This document shows positions 9,229 through 18,285 of a stretch of 64,000 nucleotides of DNA, in pieces. Below the pieces are notes generated by a model, which saw only the letters and a list, made by a program, of their open reading frames with translations, had not been told where the DNA came from and did not search any database. The position numbers and the translations under genes were made by a program. Origin of the DNA: UQRS01 sp050946935 (GTDB lineage: Bacteria > Bacillota > Clostridia > Oscillospirales > Acutalibacteraceae). The first letter of the stretch is position 1. Every line of letters starts with the position of its first letter. The DNA is taken from assembly GCA_050946935.1 (NCBI GenBank), contig JBMNVR010000006.1, forward strand, positions 22,691 to 86,690. The letters run 5' to 3'.

Positions 9229-9746
9229 TCCGCCACCTCCGCCGCAGCCGACCGCACGGCCGACAGCACAATTTCAAAATAATCGTTGCCATAGTTGTGA
9301 AATTCCCCGTCGCGCACCATCTGTTCCAACGCCGCGGGGGCAATCCACCGTGCCTCAGCCACCTCCGATTTCTGGAGGATAAGCTGATCCAGCGACACGT
9401 TGGCCCGCGCCAGCCAGACGTCGACGAAAGAATTTTTGCGGGTCAGCCGCCGGATCAGCGAAATTTCCCGATCCGAGACGGGAATGCCCATCTCTTCAAA
9501 CAGCTCGCGCTTGGCCGCCTGTAAAGAGGTCTCCCCCGAAATGGCGGCACCGCCAATGGCTGCCCACTCGCCCGGCATCAGTTCCTTGTCATCCGCCCGG
9601 CGCTGGATCATCAGACGCCCGTCGGGTGTCAGCACCCAGATGTGCACAACCAGATGATATTCGCCGGGGGCAAGACGCACGTTTCCCCGGAGAACCGTTT
9701 TTCCAGTATTCTTTCCCGTTTCGTCGAGTATATCCCAGCGTTCCAC
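9225..9746 (-). CDS. NUDIX hydrolase
   Basis: About 173 residues. The full NUDIX box is present: a Gly, five residues, Glu, seven residues, then RELFEEMGI, which binds Mg2+ for cleaving a nucleoside diphosphate linked to another moiety. The N-terminal VERWDILDETG and the HLVVHIWVLTPDGRLMIQRR strand resemble the isopentenyl-diphosphate-isomerase-like and YfcD-like NUDIX group, but the substrate is not predictable. I place the start at the GTG at 9746, preceded by AAAGGATG, because the upstream reading frame is AT-rich and unlike the family. It overlaps the next gene by 4 bp. Confidence 0.87.
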   Translation of the reverse strand: MERWDILDETGKNTGKTVLRGNVRLAPGEYHLVVHIWVLTPDGRLMIQRRADDKELMPGEWAAIGGAAISGETSLQAAKRELFEEMGIPVSDREISLIRRLTRKNSFVDVWLARANVSLDQLILQKSEVAEARWIAPAALEQMVRDGEFHNYGNDYFEIVLSAVRSAAAEVAD

Positions 9747-9832
9747 CGGCCTCACATCCTTTGCAGGCAAGATTAAAACATTTCTATAAAATATATCATA
9801 CTGTATTTTACAGAAAAAGGCAACCAATCCGA

Positions 9833-10498
9833 CTATCTTTTTTCGACAATCTCACCCTGGTTTTTATAAATACAGCCGGCCGGGACAACTCCCCGGACCG
9901 AGGATAAGGGATAGATATTCGAATGCCGTCCGATCACCGTCCCGGGATTGAGGACCGAGCCGCAGCCGACCTCCACAAAATCGCCAAGGATGGCTCCCAT
10001 CTTTTTCAGGCCGGTTTCGATCCGCTCCCCCTGGCAGCAAACCGTGACCAGCGTCTTGTCCGACTTGACGTTGGAGGTAATCGACCCCGCCCCCATGTGC
10101 GAACGATAACCCAACACCGCGTCCCCGACATAATTATAGTGCGGCGCCTGCACACAGTCGAAGAGGAGGGCGTTCTTCAGTTCGGTCGAGTTGCCAACCA
10201 CGCTGCCCTTGCCGATCAGCACATTGCCGCGGATAAAGGCGCAGTGACGCACCTCAGCCTCATGGTCAATGATGCAGGGCCCGGCGATATAGGCCGAATC
10301 AAATACAACCGCGTCCCGTGCGATCCAGACATCCTCCCCCCGGCGCGCATACTCCGCCTCGGGCAGAGAGGCCCCCAGCACCCTGATGTATTCGCCAAGG
10401 CGGGGCAGTACCTCCCACACGTTGGAGACTCCGTCGAAAAGACCGGCGGCGATGGTTTTGGAAAGATCGAACAAAGCGTCCGGTGCAAAAAAGTGCAT
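9833..10498 (-). CDS. Left-handed beta-helix (hexapeptide repeat) transferase-like protein
   Basis: About 221 residues. After a short helical front, imperfect hexapeptide repeats (VWIARDAVVFDSAYIAGPC, FIRGNVLIGKGSVVGN, AILGDFVEVGCGSVLNPGTVIG) form a left-handed beta-helix as in the C-terminal part of GlmU and related acyl or nucleotidyl transferases. The HYNYVGDAVLGYRSHMGAGS segment matches the GlmU acetyltransferase region. There is no N-terminal nucleotidyltransferase domain. Such stand-alone proteins are often labelled UDP-GlcNAc pyrophosphorylase-related; the reaction is unproven. The start at ATG 10498 is supported by AAAGGAG nine bases upstream. Confidence 0.8.
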   Translation of the reverse strand: MHFFAPDALFDLSKTIAAGLFDGVSNVWEVLPRLGEYIRVLGASLPEAEYARRGEDVWIARDAVVFDSAYIAGPCIIDHEAEVRHCAFIRGNVLIGKGSVVGNSTELKNALLFDCVQAPHYNYVGDAVLGYRSHMGAGSITSNVKSDKTLVTVCCQGERIETGLKKMGAILGDFVEVGCGSVLNPGTVIGRHSNIYPLSSVRGVVPAGCIYKNQGEIVEKR

Positions 10499-10571
10499 TC
10501 TGATTTTCTCCTTTTTCATAAAATCGCATGAAACCACACGGCGACGGCGCTCTCCCGCACCGCGGAAAGCA

Positions 10572-11330
10572 TTATAATCGAACCGGGATTCCCTCGCCTT
10601 GCAGATAGTGTTTAAGCTCCATAATCCCAAGCTCCTTAAAATGGAACAAAGAGGCGGCCAGCGCCGCATCGGCCTTACCCCTCGTAAAGGCGTCGCGGAA
10701 ATGGGATTTGTCCCCTGCACCGCCGCTCGCGATGACCGGCACGCCGACGCTTTCGCTTACGGCGCGGGTCAGCGCAAGGTCATAGCCCTTTTTCTGTCCG
10801 TCCTCGTCCATGCTGGTGAGGAGAATCTCCCCCGCACCGCGGAGGACCCCCTCCTTCGCCCATTTGACGGCATCCAGACCGGTCGGGACGCGGCCGCCGT
10901 TCACATAAACCTCAAAACCGCCGTCCTCCCGCCGCTTCGCGTCGATGGCAAGCACCACGCACTGGCTGCCGAATTTATAGGCCGCCTCGTCGATCAGGCC
11001 GGGGTTCTTCACCGCCGCCGAATTGACCGAAACCTTGTCCGCGCCCGCCCGCAGCAGAGCGGTGAAATCCTCCACCTCGCTGATGCCGCCGCCGACCGTA
11101 AAGGGGATGAAGATCGACTCCGCCACCCCGGTCACCACGTCAAGAATGGTCTTGCGCGCCTCATGCGAGGCGGTGATGTCAAGCAGCACCAGCTCGTCCG
11201 CGCCGCTTTCGTAATACGCACGGGCGCAGGCGACCGGATCTCCCGCGTCGATCAGATTGACAAAGCTGACCCCCTTGACCACACGCCCGTTTTTGATATC
11301 CAGGCAGGGGATGATTCGTTTGGCAAGCAT
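10572..11330 (-). CDS. hisF: Imidazole glycerol phosphate synthase cyclase subunit
   Basis: 252 residues, the standard HisF length. It is a TIM barrel beginning LAKRIIPCLDIKNGRVVKGV, with the catalytic aspartates in CLDIK and in LTSMDEDG, and the phosphate-binding GGGIS and IASGGAG loops. With HisH it makes imidazole glycerol phosphate and AICAR from PRFAR. It starts 4 bp after hisH. No other his gene lies in the window. Confidence 0.96.
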   Translation of the reverse strand: MLAKRIIPCLDIKNGRVVKGVSFVNLIDAGDPVACARAYYESGADELVLLDITASHEARKTILDVVTGVAESIFIPFTVGGGISEVEDFTALLRAGADKVSVNSAAVKNPGLIDEAAYKFGSQCVVLAIDAKRREDGGFEVYVNGGRVPTGLDAVKWAKEGVLRGAGEILLTSMDEDGQKKGYDLALTRAVSESVGVPVIASGGAGDKSHFRDAFTRGKADAALAASLFHFKELGIMELKHYLQGEGIPVRL

Positions 11331-11334
11331 GCAC

Positions 11335-11967
11335 TCAGCCCTCCCTTCCGGCGGCGCAAACCTCGGCAAACGCCTTTAAAATTTGCAGGCCGTCTTCGCC
11401 ACTTTTTTCGGGATGGAACTGACAGGCCGAGATGTTCCCCCGCTCAACTGCGGCGTCAACCGGCACGCCGTACCGGGTTGTAGCGGCCACAACCGACCTA
11501 TCCTGTGCATCCAAATAAAAGGAATGGACAAAGTAGGCGTACATATCTGCCGGCACATAGCGGAAAATCCCGTCTTTTTTCAAAATTTCCAGCCGGTTCC
11601 AGCCGATGTGCGGCACCTTAAGCCCCAGGTCGGAGGGGAACCGCCGGAAGCCGCCCCGGAAAATTCCAAGGCCGCGCACGCCGGGACTCTCCTCACTATA
11701 CTCGAACAGCAGCTGCAGACCGAGGCAGATACCCAGCAGCGGACGGCCGGCCACCGCGTGGGCGCGAAGAAGCTGGCAGAAGCCCCGCTCTTCCAACTGG
11801 TGCATAGCATCGCCGAAAGCGCCCACGCCGGGCAAAATCAGACCGTCTGCTGCCCCGTCCAACTGGCTGCCGGCGGAATACACCCTCCACGACAGGCCGA
11901 GGCGGGTCAGCGCGTTCTCCACACTTTTGAGGTTCCCAGCCCCATAATCAATAATTCCGATTTCCAT
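11335..11967 (-). CDS. hisH: Imidazole glycerol phosphate synthase glutaminase subunit
   Basis: 210 residues, class I glutamine amidotransferase. It opens with IGIIDYGAGNLKSVENAL. The nucleophile is in LLGICLGLQLLFE, and the His-Glu pair is in CQFHPEKSG. It supplies ammonia to HisF. The start at ATG 11967 follows GGGGGAATGTGAAA; the longer upstream frame is not supported. It is transcribed just ahead of hisF and divergently from the SRP RNA. Confidence 0.95.
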   Translation of the reverse strand: MEIGIIDYGAGNLKSVENALTRLGLSWRVYSAGSQLDGAADGLILPGVGAFGDAMHQLEERGFCQLLRAHAVAGRPLLGICLGLQLLFEYSEESPGVRGLGIFRGGFRRFPSDLGLKVPHIGWNRLEILKKDGIFRYVPADMYAYFVHSFYLDAQDRSVVAATTRYGVPVDAAVERGNISACQFHPEKSGEDGLQILKAFAEVCAAGREG

Positions 11968-12155
11968 TTTCACATTCCCCCGACGCGGTGGAGCGGCGCG
12001 GCTGTTTTGCACATGGCTGAAGCGCCCCTGCCTTTATCCGCGCACAGCGGCGAAACCGCATGGCAATAAAAAATTTAATACACATATTCTATCAAAAAAC
12101 CAACGGTTTCACAACCGTTTTGGAAAAGAAAATCGGAAAGAAACCGAAAAAACGG

Positions 12156-12184
12156 TTGCGAAGCCATATAAAATCGGTTATAAT
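12156..12184 (+). promoter_or_regulatory. Promoter of the SRP RNA gene
   Basis: A -35 TTGCGA (12156-12161) and a -10 TATAAT (12179-12184) separated by 17 bp. The expected transcription start is about 12191, at the 5' end of the SRP RNA. Confidence 0.8.
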
Positions 12185-12190
12185 AGTTCG

Positions 12191-12410
12191 AGCAACGGAG
12201 CTTTTCGCTGCAATGTGATACAGAGCCAGAACATACCTTCGGGCGTGCAAACGGGCGGGTCCTGCGCGACGGGACGCCGCGAACCATGTCAGGCGGGGAA
12301 CCGAGCAGCATTAAGGGGCACTCCCCGTGCGCCGCAGATTGCCTGTCCGTTTGCACTCCCAAGGGTATGTACCGCCGTTTGGCGGCGGCTCTGTATTTTT
12401 ATCTTTTAAA
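12191..12410 (+). ncRNA. ffs: Signal recognition particle RNA, large bacterial type with Alu domain
   Basis: The apical SRP54-binding region is recognisable: GTCAGGCGGGGAACCGAGCAGCA (12286 on) gives the asymmetric loop and the GGAA-type tetraloop context of SRP helix 8. Long-range pairing links ACATACC and GTGCAAACGG on the 5' side with CCGTTTGCAC and GGGTATGT on the 3' side. The length of about 220 nt and the extra 5' sequence suit the large Alu-containing form of Firmicutes. The RNA ends in a T-rich stretch near 12400-12412. Its position directly upstream of dnaX-ybaB-recR is the usual clostridial order. Exact ends are estimated. Confidence 0.9.
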
Positions 12411-12550
12411 AAAAGCGACCGGATGCCGGGACGTTTTTCCACCGGAGAAAACCCCTCTTAAAGCGCCGGGGCGCTTTTCTCCGCACGATTCCGACCGGAA
12501 CAAATGCTCCGGACAACAGCCCCGTTTTTTCAGAAAGGCGGTCGATTCAT

Positions 12551-14281
12551 TTGTATCAGGCTCTTTACCGCAAATACCGGCCCCGCACCTTTTCGGACGT
12601 ATACGGGCAGGCGCATATTACCGAGACGCTGAAAAACCAGCTCAAGGCCGGCCGGATTTTCCACGCCTACCTCTTCACCGGGTCGCGCGGTACCGGAAAA
12701 ACCACCTGCGCCAAGATTTTGGCAAAGGCGGCCTGCTGCGCCCACCCGCAGGATGGGGAACCCTGCAACGCGTGCGAGTTCTGCCGCGGCGTGGATGATG
12801 GCAGCCTGCTCGACGTGCTGGAGATTGACGCCGCCTCCAATAACGGTGTGGACGACATCCGCGACCTTCGGGAGAAGGCAGTCTACACCCCCAGCGCGGC
12901 CAAATACCGGGTCTACATTATCGACGAGGTACATATGCTCTCGAGCGGAGCTTTCAACGCCCTGCTCAAAACGCTGGAGGAACCTCCGGCTCACGTCATT
13001 TTCATTCTCGCCACGACCGAGGTACACAAGCTGCCGGCTACCATTCTCTCCCGCTGCCAGCGGTTCGACTTCCACCGCATTACCCCCGAGCTGATCGCCA
13101 GGCGGGTGCGGTTCGTCTGTGAGGCGGAGGAGTTGTCGATCACCGACGGCGCCGCCCGGCTGATTGCCTCACTCGCCGATGGCGGAATGCGGGATGCCCT
13201 TTCGATCCTCGACCTGTGCATCGGCGACGGGGGAGAGATTACCGAGCAAACCGTCGCCGACATCTGCGGCCTCGCCGGACGGGAGTATTTGCTTTCTTTC
13301 GTCGAGGCGCTGCGCGCAGGCGATATATCGGCCGCACTTGAATTGATCGGCCGGCTGCACGCCGACTCGGTCGACATGCTCCGCCTGTGTGAGGAGGTCA
13401 TTGCTGAGCTGCGCAACCTGATGCTGCTCAAAACCCTCCGCGCGCCAGAGGAACTGATTGTCTGCTCGTCGGAGGAGCTGGAGGCCCTGCGCACCGCGGC
13501 CGAAGCGTGGACGCTGGACGAGGTGGTTTACGCCCTCTCGGTATTTGAGGAAGCGCTGGCCAAAATGGGAAGGGGCAGCCGGCGCACCGCCCTCGAAATG
13601 GCGGTGGTTAAATTCTGTACACCGGCGCTGAACAGCTCAGCGGCCGGGCTGACCGCCCGGCTGGCCGCTTTGGAGCGGGCGGTCAAAACTGGTCTTTTCC
13701 CGGACGGAGGCAAAGCATCCTCCCCCCGGACAGAGGCGGCCGCGTCTGAGAAACCGGTTCCGCCCACACACGGGACAGAGCATCTGTCACCCAAGCCCGT
13801 GCCCCCGGTCGCGTCGCAGACACAGCCGGCTGCGCAGAACCCGGACGATCCTGACGACCTCCCCCCGTGGGAGGATGGAGCGGCCGCGCCCCCCGCGGGG
13901 CAGACAGCGCTGCCCGGGAAGGAGGAACCCTCGCTTCCCGAACCGCCCCCCGCGGCCGAAGAAACCTCTCCCGCGCCGGTCGGCAGCCTCCCCCAATGGA
14001 GCGAGATACTCGGCATCATCGCCAAAACCTGTCCGCTCATGCACGGGGTACTGCAAGGATCGACCGCTTATCTGGAGGGGGATCTCCTCCTGATCGACTG
14101 CGAAAACAGCCAGTTCCGCGACCTTGTCAACAGCGAAAACACAATGTACAAGGATTCCATCCGCAACGCCACGCTGGAGATTCTGGGCAAGCGGTGCCGG
14201 CTCGGCCCCTATAACCGAAAAAAACAGCCGAAGGATCCGCTGGACGAGCTGCTCCACAAGGCGGAAAATCTCGGCCTGTAA
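12551..14281 (+). CDS. dnaX: DNA polymerase III subunit gamma/tau
   Basis: 576 residues. The AAA+ clamp-loader ATPase has a P-loop GSRGTGKTT near residue 45, a four-cysteine zinc module (CCAH.., CNACEFC), Walker B in IIDEVHMLS, and an ILSRCQRF sensor/arginine-finger SRC motif. Residues ~360-480 are a Pro/Ala-rich linker, and the C-terminal part is the tau-type extension. It loads the sliding clamp at the replication fork. The start codon is TTG at 12551, preceded by AAAGGCGG, and the N-terminus MYQALYRKYRP matches the family exactly. First gene of dnaX-ybaB-recR. Confidence 0.95.
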   Translation: MYQALYRKYRPRTFSDVYGQAHITETLKNQLKAGRIFHAYLFTGSRGTGKTTCAKILAKAACCAHPQDGEPCNACEFCRGVDDGSLLDVLEIDAASNNGVDDIRDLREKAVYTPSAAKYRVYIIDEVHMLSSGAFNALLKTLEEPPAHVIFILATTEVHKLPATILSRCQRFDFHRITPELIARRVRFVCEAEELSITDGAARLIASLADGGMRDALSILDLCIGDGGEITEQTVADICGLAGREYLLSFVEALRAGDISAALELIGRLHADSVDMLRLCEEVIAELRNLMLLKTLRAPEELIVCSSEELEALRTAAEAWTLDEVVYALSVFEEALAKMGRGSRRTALEMAVVKFCTPALNSSAAGLTARLAALERAVKTGLFPDGGKASSPRTEAAASEKPVPPTHGTEHLSPKPVPPVASQTQPAAQNPDDPDDLPPWEDGAAAPPAGQTALPGKEEPSLPEPPPAAEETSPAPVGSLPQWSEILGIIAKTCPLMHGVLQGSTAYLEGDLLLIDCENSQFRDLVNSENTMYKDSIRNATLEILGKRCRLGPYNRKKQPKDPLDELLHKAENLGL

Positions 14282-14313
14282 ACATAAAGAAAGAAAAAGG
14301 AGTTCGTATTGTT

Positions 14314-14658
14314 ATGAAAGCAAGATTACCCAAAGGCGTGGGCGGCGGCCCCGGCAACATGAACAGCATGCTCAAGCAGGCGCAAAAAATGCAGGCCGAT
14401 ATTGAGGCGCTGCAGGCCGAGCTGGACGAGCGGGAATACAGCGCCGTCTCAGGCGGTGGGATGGTAGAGGTTACAGTCACCGGCAAACACCAGATTAAGT
14501 CGCTCAAGATCAACCCCGACGCGGTCGATCCCGAGGATGTCGAAATGCTGGAGGACATGATCGCCGTCGCTGTGAACGAAGCCATGCGCACCGCGGACGA
14601 GACCGCTGAAAAAGAAATGAGCGGCGTTACCGGCGGCATGAACTTTCCGGGGCTTTAA
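14314..14658 (+). CDS. YbaB/EbfC family nucleoid-associated protein
   Basis: 114 residues. It has a helical front with MNSMLKQAQKMQADIEALQ, a central beta region (GGGMVEVTVTGKHQIKSLKI), and a C-terminal helix (MLEDMIAVAVNEA), which together are the YbaB fold. It binds DNA as a dimer. The location between dnaX and recR is conserved across bacteria and confirms the call. A good ribosome site (AAAAAGGAG) precedes the ATG. Confidence 0.95.
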   Translation: MKARLPKGVGGGPGNMNSMLKQAQKMQADIEALQAELDEREYSAVSGGGMVEVTVTGKHQIKSLKINPDAVDPEDVEMLEDMIAVAVNEAMRTADETAEKEMSGVTGGMNFPGL

Positions 14659-14660
14659 AT

Positions 14661-15263
14661 ATGGCATCGTACAAGGTAGCGCCCTTGATGCGGCTGATCG
14701 AGCAGTTCGAGCGGCTGCCGCAGATCGGACATAAAACCGCACAGAGGCTGGCCTTCCACGTCCTCGGTATGCCGGAAGGGCAAGCCGAGCAGTTGGCCGA
14801 GGCCATCACCGATGCCCGGCAGAAAATTCACACCTGTGCCGTCTGTCAAAACCTGACCGACGGAGAGCTTTGCAACATTTGCGCCGACGAGGGACGGGAT
14901 CACAGCCTGATCTGCGTGGTCGAGGATCCCCAGGATGTCATGGCATTTGAACGCACACGGGAATACGGCGGGCTGTATCATGTACTGCACGGCGTGATCT
15001 CTCCCTTGGACGGGGTCGGGCCGGAGCAGATCCGGATCAAAGAGCTGATGAGCCGCCTTTCCTCCGACGAGGTGCAGGAGGTCATCATGGCCACCAACCC
15101 CACAGTGGAGGGGGAGGCAACCGCCAGCTACATCTCTCGCCTGCTCAAGCCGATGGGAGTCAAGGTGACCCGGCTCGCCTACGGCATCCCGGTTGGCGGC
15201 GACCTCGAATATGCGGATGAGGTCACTCTCTCCCGCGCGCTGGAAGGGCGAAACGAAATCTAA
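14661..15263 (+). CDS. recR: Recombination protein RecR
   Basis: 200 residues, full length. Helix-hairpin-helix at the front (FERLPQIGHKTAQRLAFHVL), then the C4 zinc finger (CAVCQNL and CNIC), a Toprim domain (LICVVEDPQDVMAFE, and EVIMATNPTVEGEAT), and the C-terminal Walker-like segment ending in TRLAYGIPVGGDLEYAD. It acts with RecF/RecO in gap repair. It starts 2 bp after ybaB ends. Confidence 0.96.
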   Translation: MASYKVAPLMRLIEQFERLPQIGHKTAQRLAFHVLGMPEGQAEQLAEAITDARQKIHTCAVCQNLTDGELCNICADEGRDHSLICVVEDPQDVMAFERTREYGGLYHVLHGVISPLDGVGPEQIRIKELMSRLSSDEVQEVIMATNPTVEGEATASYISRLLKPMGVKVTRLAYGIPVGGDLEYADEVTLSRALEGRNEI

Positions 15264-15357
15264 ACCCACCTTTTCCCCGGCGGTTTGCCGGCAGATACCC
15301 CTTTGCGCGCATGTCCTTGGCAGCACGAGGTTTTCTTTACCCATCCCGCATTTCCTA

Positions 15358-15391
15358 TCCGGTCGGCCGAAAGCCGACCGGATTTTTATTT
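15358..15391 (+). terminator. Terminator of the dnaX-ybaB-recR operon
   Basis: Ten-bp GC-rich stem (TCCGGTCGGC and GCCGACCGGA) with a 5-base loop, followed by TTTTTATTTT. Confidence 0.9.
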
Positions 15392-15672
15392 TGTCCGAGT
15401 CCCCGCCGTCCTCCCCCCGAGATCTATAAGAGAGGCTGCAGCACCTGCAAAAAGGCAGGGGTTCTGATGCGCCGGTCAGCGCCGATATAGGCTGCTTCGG
15501 CAATACCAATGCCCAGATGCTTCGGAAAATCCCCAGCTTTGCGAATACCCCTCGTACATAAGAACACCCCCTGACGCAGAGAATCCAGTCTGTGTCAGGG
15601 GGTGTTTTATCGTTGTTTTAATTTATGCCGTGTTACAGTTGGTTTTGCCGTTTGTTCAGTTTTGTTTTTCGA
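15392..15672. other. Intergenic region between recR and SP2 with a long hairpin
   Basis: About 280 bp. It holds an imperfect inverted repeat at 15563-15607 (AACACCCCCTGACRCAGA arms) that can serve as a terminator for the convergent SP2 gene. A minus-strand open frame at about 15421-15590 without a start codon reads like a gene tail, but no family was recognised. Confidence 0.5.
15563..15607. terminator. Hairpin downstream of SP2, possibly bidirectional
   Basis: Arms AACACCCCCTGACGCAGA and TCTGTGTCAGGGGGTGTT (one mismatch) with a short loop. The plus side continues with TTTTA; the minus side with TTCTTA. Confidence 0.6.
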
Positions 15673-16335
15673 CTACGCCGCAATGACGGCAAGCACCTCG
15701 TCGACCGTGCTGAGCAGGATGTAGCTCTGTCCGTTCAGCTCGTACTCGATGTAGAACATGGCCGCGCGTACACGGTTCTCGGTCACGTTCTTCAGCCGGA
15801 AGCCATAGGCGGTGTAGACATCTACATCCTCGCCCTGGGCAAAGACGATCTTACGGATCTGATCGGCCGAGGCATTCTTGTAGTCGTCCAGCACATCTTT
15901 GCCGGTCGAGTAGTAGACGCCGTAGTTCTTGAACTTTACACCGGCCGCGTTGATGTCCTCAGCCAGCTTGTCGTCGGGGAGAAGAATCCGTGCGTTCCAG
16001 GTGATGTCATACTTGCCCTCGGCCGCGGCGGTCACCATGCCGGCGCCGATGGTCAGCTCCATCTCGGCCGACGCGGGTACGAGAGCGAGGATAGCCTCCT
16101 CAATCGCGGCGGCATAGCCGTCGACCGTCGCCTGCTCGCTGGCTGTGAGGTCGCGCACCACCGCGTTCACCGCGGTCTGCAGTTTCGCCCAGGAGGCTTC
16201 GGTGTAGTCTCCCTCGGTCAGAGCGGCAGCCTTGTCAAGGGCCGCGTCCACCGCGGTGTAGTCGGCGTAAATAGACGCCGCAAACGCTACAACTGTATCA
16301 TTCAGAGTAAAATCACGGAATGTGGCCGGAATTTC
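15673..16335 (-). repeat. Inverted near-identical block 1 (SP2 copy), partner 25132-25794
   Basis: The last ~663 bp of SP2 aligns without gaps to the last ~663 bp of SP4 on the other strand, with only scattered differences by eye. It covers the second FIVAR segment and the C-terminal module. The identity is far higher than in the adjoining modules. Confidence 0.85.
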
Positions 16336-18285
16336 AGCCGTTTCGGCCTTATTGCCGCCTTTACCGGTAAACAATCCGACCTGCACCGCACCGGAGAGCC
16401 CTTCGTGTTCCTTAGTCCAAACCGTCTCCCAAGTACTGTTGTCGGTGCTCCACGATGCTTCAAAGGAAGTCCCGGTTCTTACAATTTTCAAATAGATATC
16501 TGAACCCACAGCCGTATCGGCGACTGCGTTTTCACTCGGACTGCCGGCCTGCACATCCACGCCGCAAACGCAATTGTTTCCGTGGCCGGAATGATACCGT
16601 CGCTGTACCGAGAATATTTCCTCATCGCTCGCGTATACGATCAGGCCGGCCGACTGATAATCGGTGTCCGGGGCAAAGCTCAGTTTTGTGGTAACTGAAA
16701 AATCGCCCTCGCCCGCATCGGTCAGCAGCATGTTGGTGTACACCCGCGGGGAGTCCCAGAGTTCCCCGGTTGTCGTATACATGGTAATCTGTTTTTCAGA
16801 TTCCAAATCATACAGGGTTTTGTCCTCGTTTTTAAACGTCCAGACGTCGGACAGGGTATAAGCCGACTTGGGCGCCAACTGCGAAATTGCGTTTTCAATC
16901 GCGGCGGCCATGGCATCTACTTCAGCCTGCTCAGTGGCATACTTACCGGTAACCACTGCGGCAACCGCTGCGTCCACAGCCTTACAGGAAGCTACCGTAT
17001 ACTGTGTACGGTCGATCTTTTCGGCCGCCTCGATCGCCGCATTCACGGCCGTATAGTCCGCCTTGGGATCGTTTCTCATGATAAATTTCGCATCGGAATA
17101 GGTTCCGTTCGCGCCGTTTACGCTGTCTCCGCTTTGTAGAATACGAATTTCCAGACTGCTTTTGCCCTGCACATTCAGGCTGATTTTCTCCGCCTCGCTG
17201 TCGCGGGTAAAGACCACACCGGATACATTGGCAGGCGTGACATCCTCGCCGTCAAGATAAACAGCAAACGTACACTGTCCGGAAGCAGCCCCTGTAATTC
17301 CTACATAGGATTCAAAGGTAACGGCGTCCACCGGGACAGCGTAGGCGATCTTGGCTGTTGCGTTGGCTGAAACGCCCTTGACCTGATAGGTGGCCACCCC
17401 GTTCATTTGCAACGTATAGGCCTTATACTCCACAGCGGCATCCACCCACTTGCCGGCCCAGCTGAAGCTTTCAGAGGTTGGGGTCAAATCGGAAAGATAT
17501 GTGATATTCTCCGGCTTTTCACCAATCACAACAGTGAGGGAGGGCGCCAATTTATCCGGGTTGGAAACCGTCGCCGGCAGACTACCGGTCAGGACATAGG
17601 TTCCGACGATTGCCGGCGTAAATTCGGAGATATCCCAGCTAACCTCCACCTCCTCTGTGGTATTGTCGCTCATCTGCAACGACACTGACTGCGGCAGAAG
17701 ATAAGGATCTCCGTAGGTAAGATTCAGAGTATCAGGATTCGTAATGCCCACAACCGAACGGCTGTCTTTTTCGGTAAATTCAAAATAATCCACCGTAATC
17801 CGATCACCGCTCGTCGTTCCGGTAAGGGTAAAGGTGATGGTATTATCCCCTTCGTTCAGTTCAACATCCCCGACCGTCACCAGCAACATTGCATTTTTCT
17901 TGGTCGCATACGTGCTGATCGGATCGCCAATGTTCGTCCCGTTTACCGAAACCTGAACAACCCCGGGGTTTCCGTCATGCGACCGATACTGCCAAGACAT
18001 GGAGTAGCTTCCCGCGTTCATGGTCGACACCGTATAGGTCACATATTCTCCGACGCCGCCACCCGAGACCTGCAAATACCCGTCGCCCGAGATCGAATTC
18101 CCACCCGGCGAAAAAGTGCCTTTCGCGGCGGTGGCGCCATCCGAAACCACGTAGGAAGTTGTCTCTCCCTCGAATCTGGTCACGTCCCCTGCGACCGCGT
18201 TTACCGATGGAATCATCGACACGGAAAACAGAGATACCGTCAGCATCAAAGCCAGAACAAGCGCAAGACATTTTTTAATCTGCAT
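15673..18285 (-). CDS. Secreted modular carbohydrate-binding protein SP2
   Basis: 870 residues with a signal peptide (MQIKKCLALVLALMLTVSL). In order: a CBM6-like module (residues ~35-170, ending VDYFEF), an Ig-like domain (~175-255, with YGDPYLLPQSVSL), an NPCBM-like module (~258-395, YLSDLTPTSESFSWAGKW, VKGVSANA), a FIVAR repeat (~400-465), a concanavalin-like module (~468-655, WTFKNEDKTLYDLE, SAGLIVYASDEEIFS), a second FIVAR (~660-725), and the C-terminal module shared with SP1, SP3 and SP4 (~730-870). No catalytic residues were recognised, so it is likely a glycan-binding surface protein. The ATG follows GAGGAGG. Its 3' part is near-identical to SP4. Confidence 0.85.
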   Translation of the reverse strand: MQIKKCLALVLALMLTVSLFSVSMIPSVNAVAGDVTRFEGETTSYVVSDGATAAKGTFSPGGNSISGDGYLQVSGGGVGEYVTYTVSTMNAGSYSMSWQYRSHDGNPGVVQVSVNGTNIGDPISTYATKKNAMLLVTVGDVELNEGDNTITFTLTGTTSGDRITVDYFEFTEKDSRSVVGITNPDTLNLTYGDPYLLPQSVSLQMSDNTTEEVEVSWDISEFTPAIVGTYVLTGSLPATVSNPDKLAPSLTVVIGEKPENITYLSDLTPTSESFSWAGKWVDAAVEYKAYTLQMNGVATYQVKGVSANATAKIAYAVPVDAVTFESYVGITGAASGQCTFAVYLDGEDVTPANVSGVVFTRDSEAEKISLNVQGKSSLEIRILQSGDSVNGANGTYSDAKFIMRNDPKADYTAVNAAIEAAEKIDRTQYTVASCKAVDAAVAAVVTGKYATEQAEVDAMAAAIENAISQLAPKSAYTLSDVWTFKNEDKTLYDLESEKQITMYTTTGELWDSPRVYTNMLLTDAGEGDFSVTTKLSFAPDTDYQSAGLIVYASDEEIFSVQRRYHSGHGNNCVCGVDVQAGSPSENAVADTAVGSDIYLKIVRTGTSFEASWSTDNSTWETVWTKEHEGLSGAVQVGLFTGKGGNKAETAEIPATFRDFTLNDTVVAFAASIYADYTAVDAALDKAAALTEGDYTEASWAKLQTAVNAVVRDLTASEQATVDGYAAAIEEAILALVPASAEMELTIGAGMVTAAAEGKYDITWNARILLPDDKLAEDINAAGVKFKNYGVYYSTGKDVLDDYKNASADQIRKIVFAQGEDVDVYTAYGFRLKNVTENRVRAAMFYIEYELNGQSYILLSTVDEVLAVIAA
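16714..17060 (-). repeat. Inverted near-identical block 2 (SP2 copy), partner 24410-24756
   Basis: About 347 bp coding the first FIVAR segment and the start of the concanavalin-like module, nearly identical to SP4 in inverted orientation. The DNA between the two blocks is clearly diverged, giving a mosaic pattern. Confidence 0.85.

Noticed and set aside
15421..15590. Minus-strand open frame that looked like a gene tail
   Set aside because: No start codon with a ribosome site and no recognised family; the overlapping terminator explains the conserved-looking hairpin.
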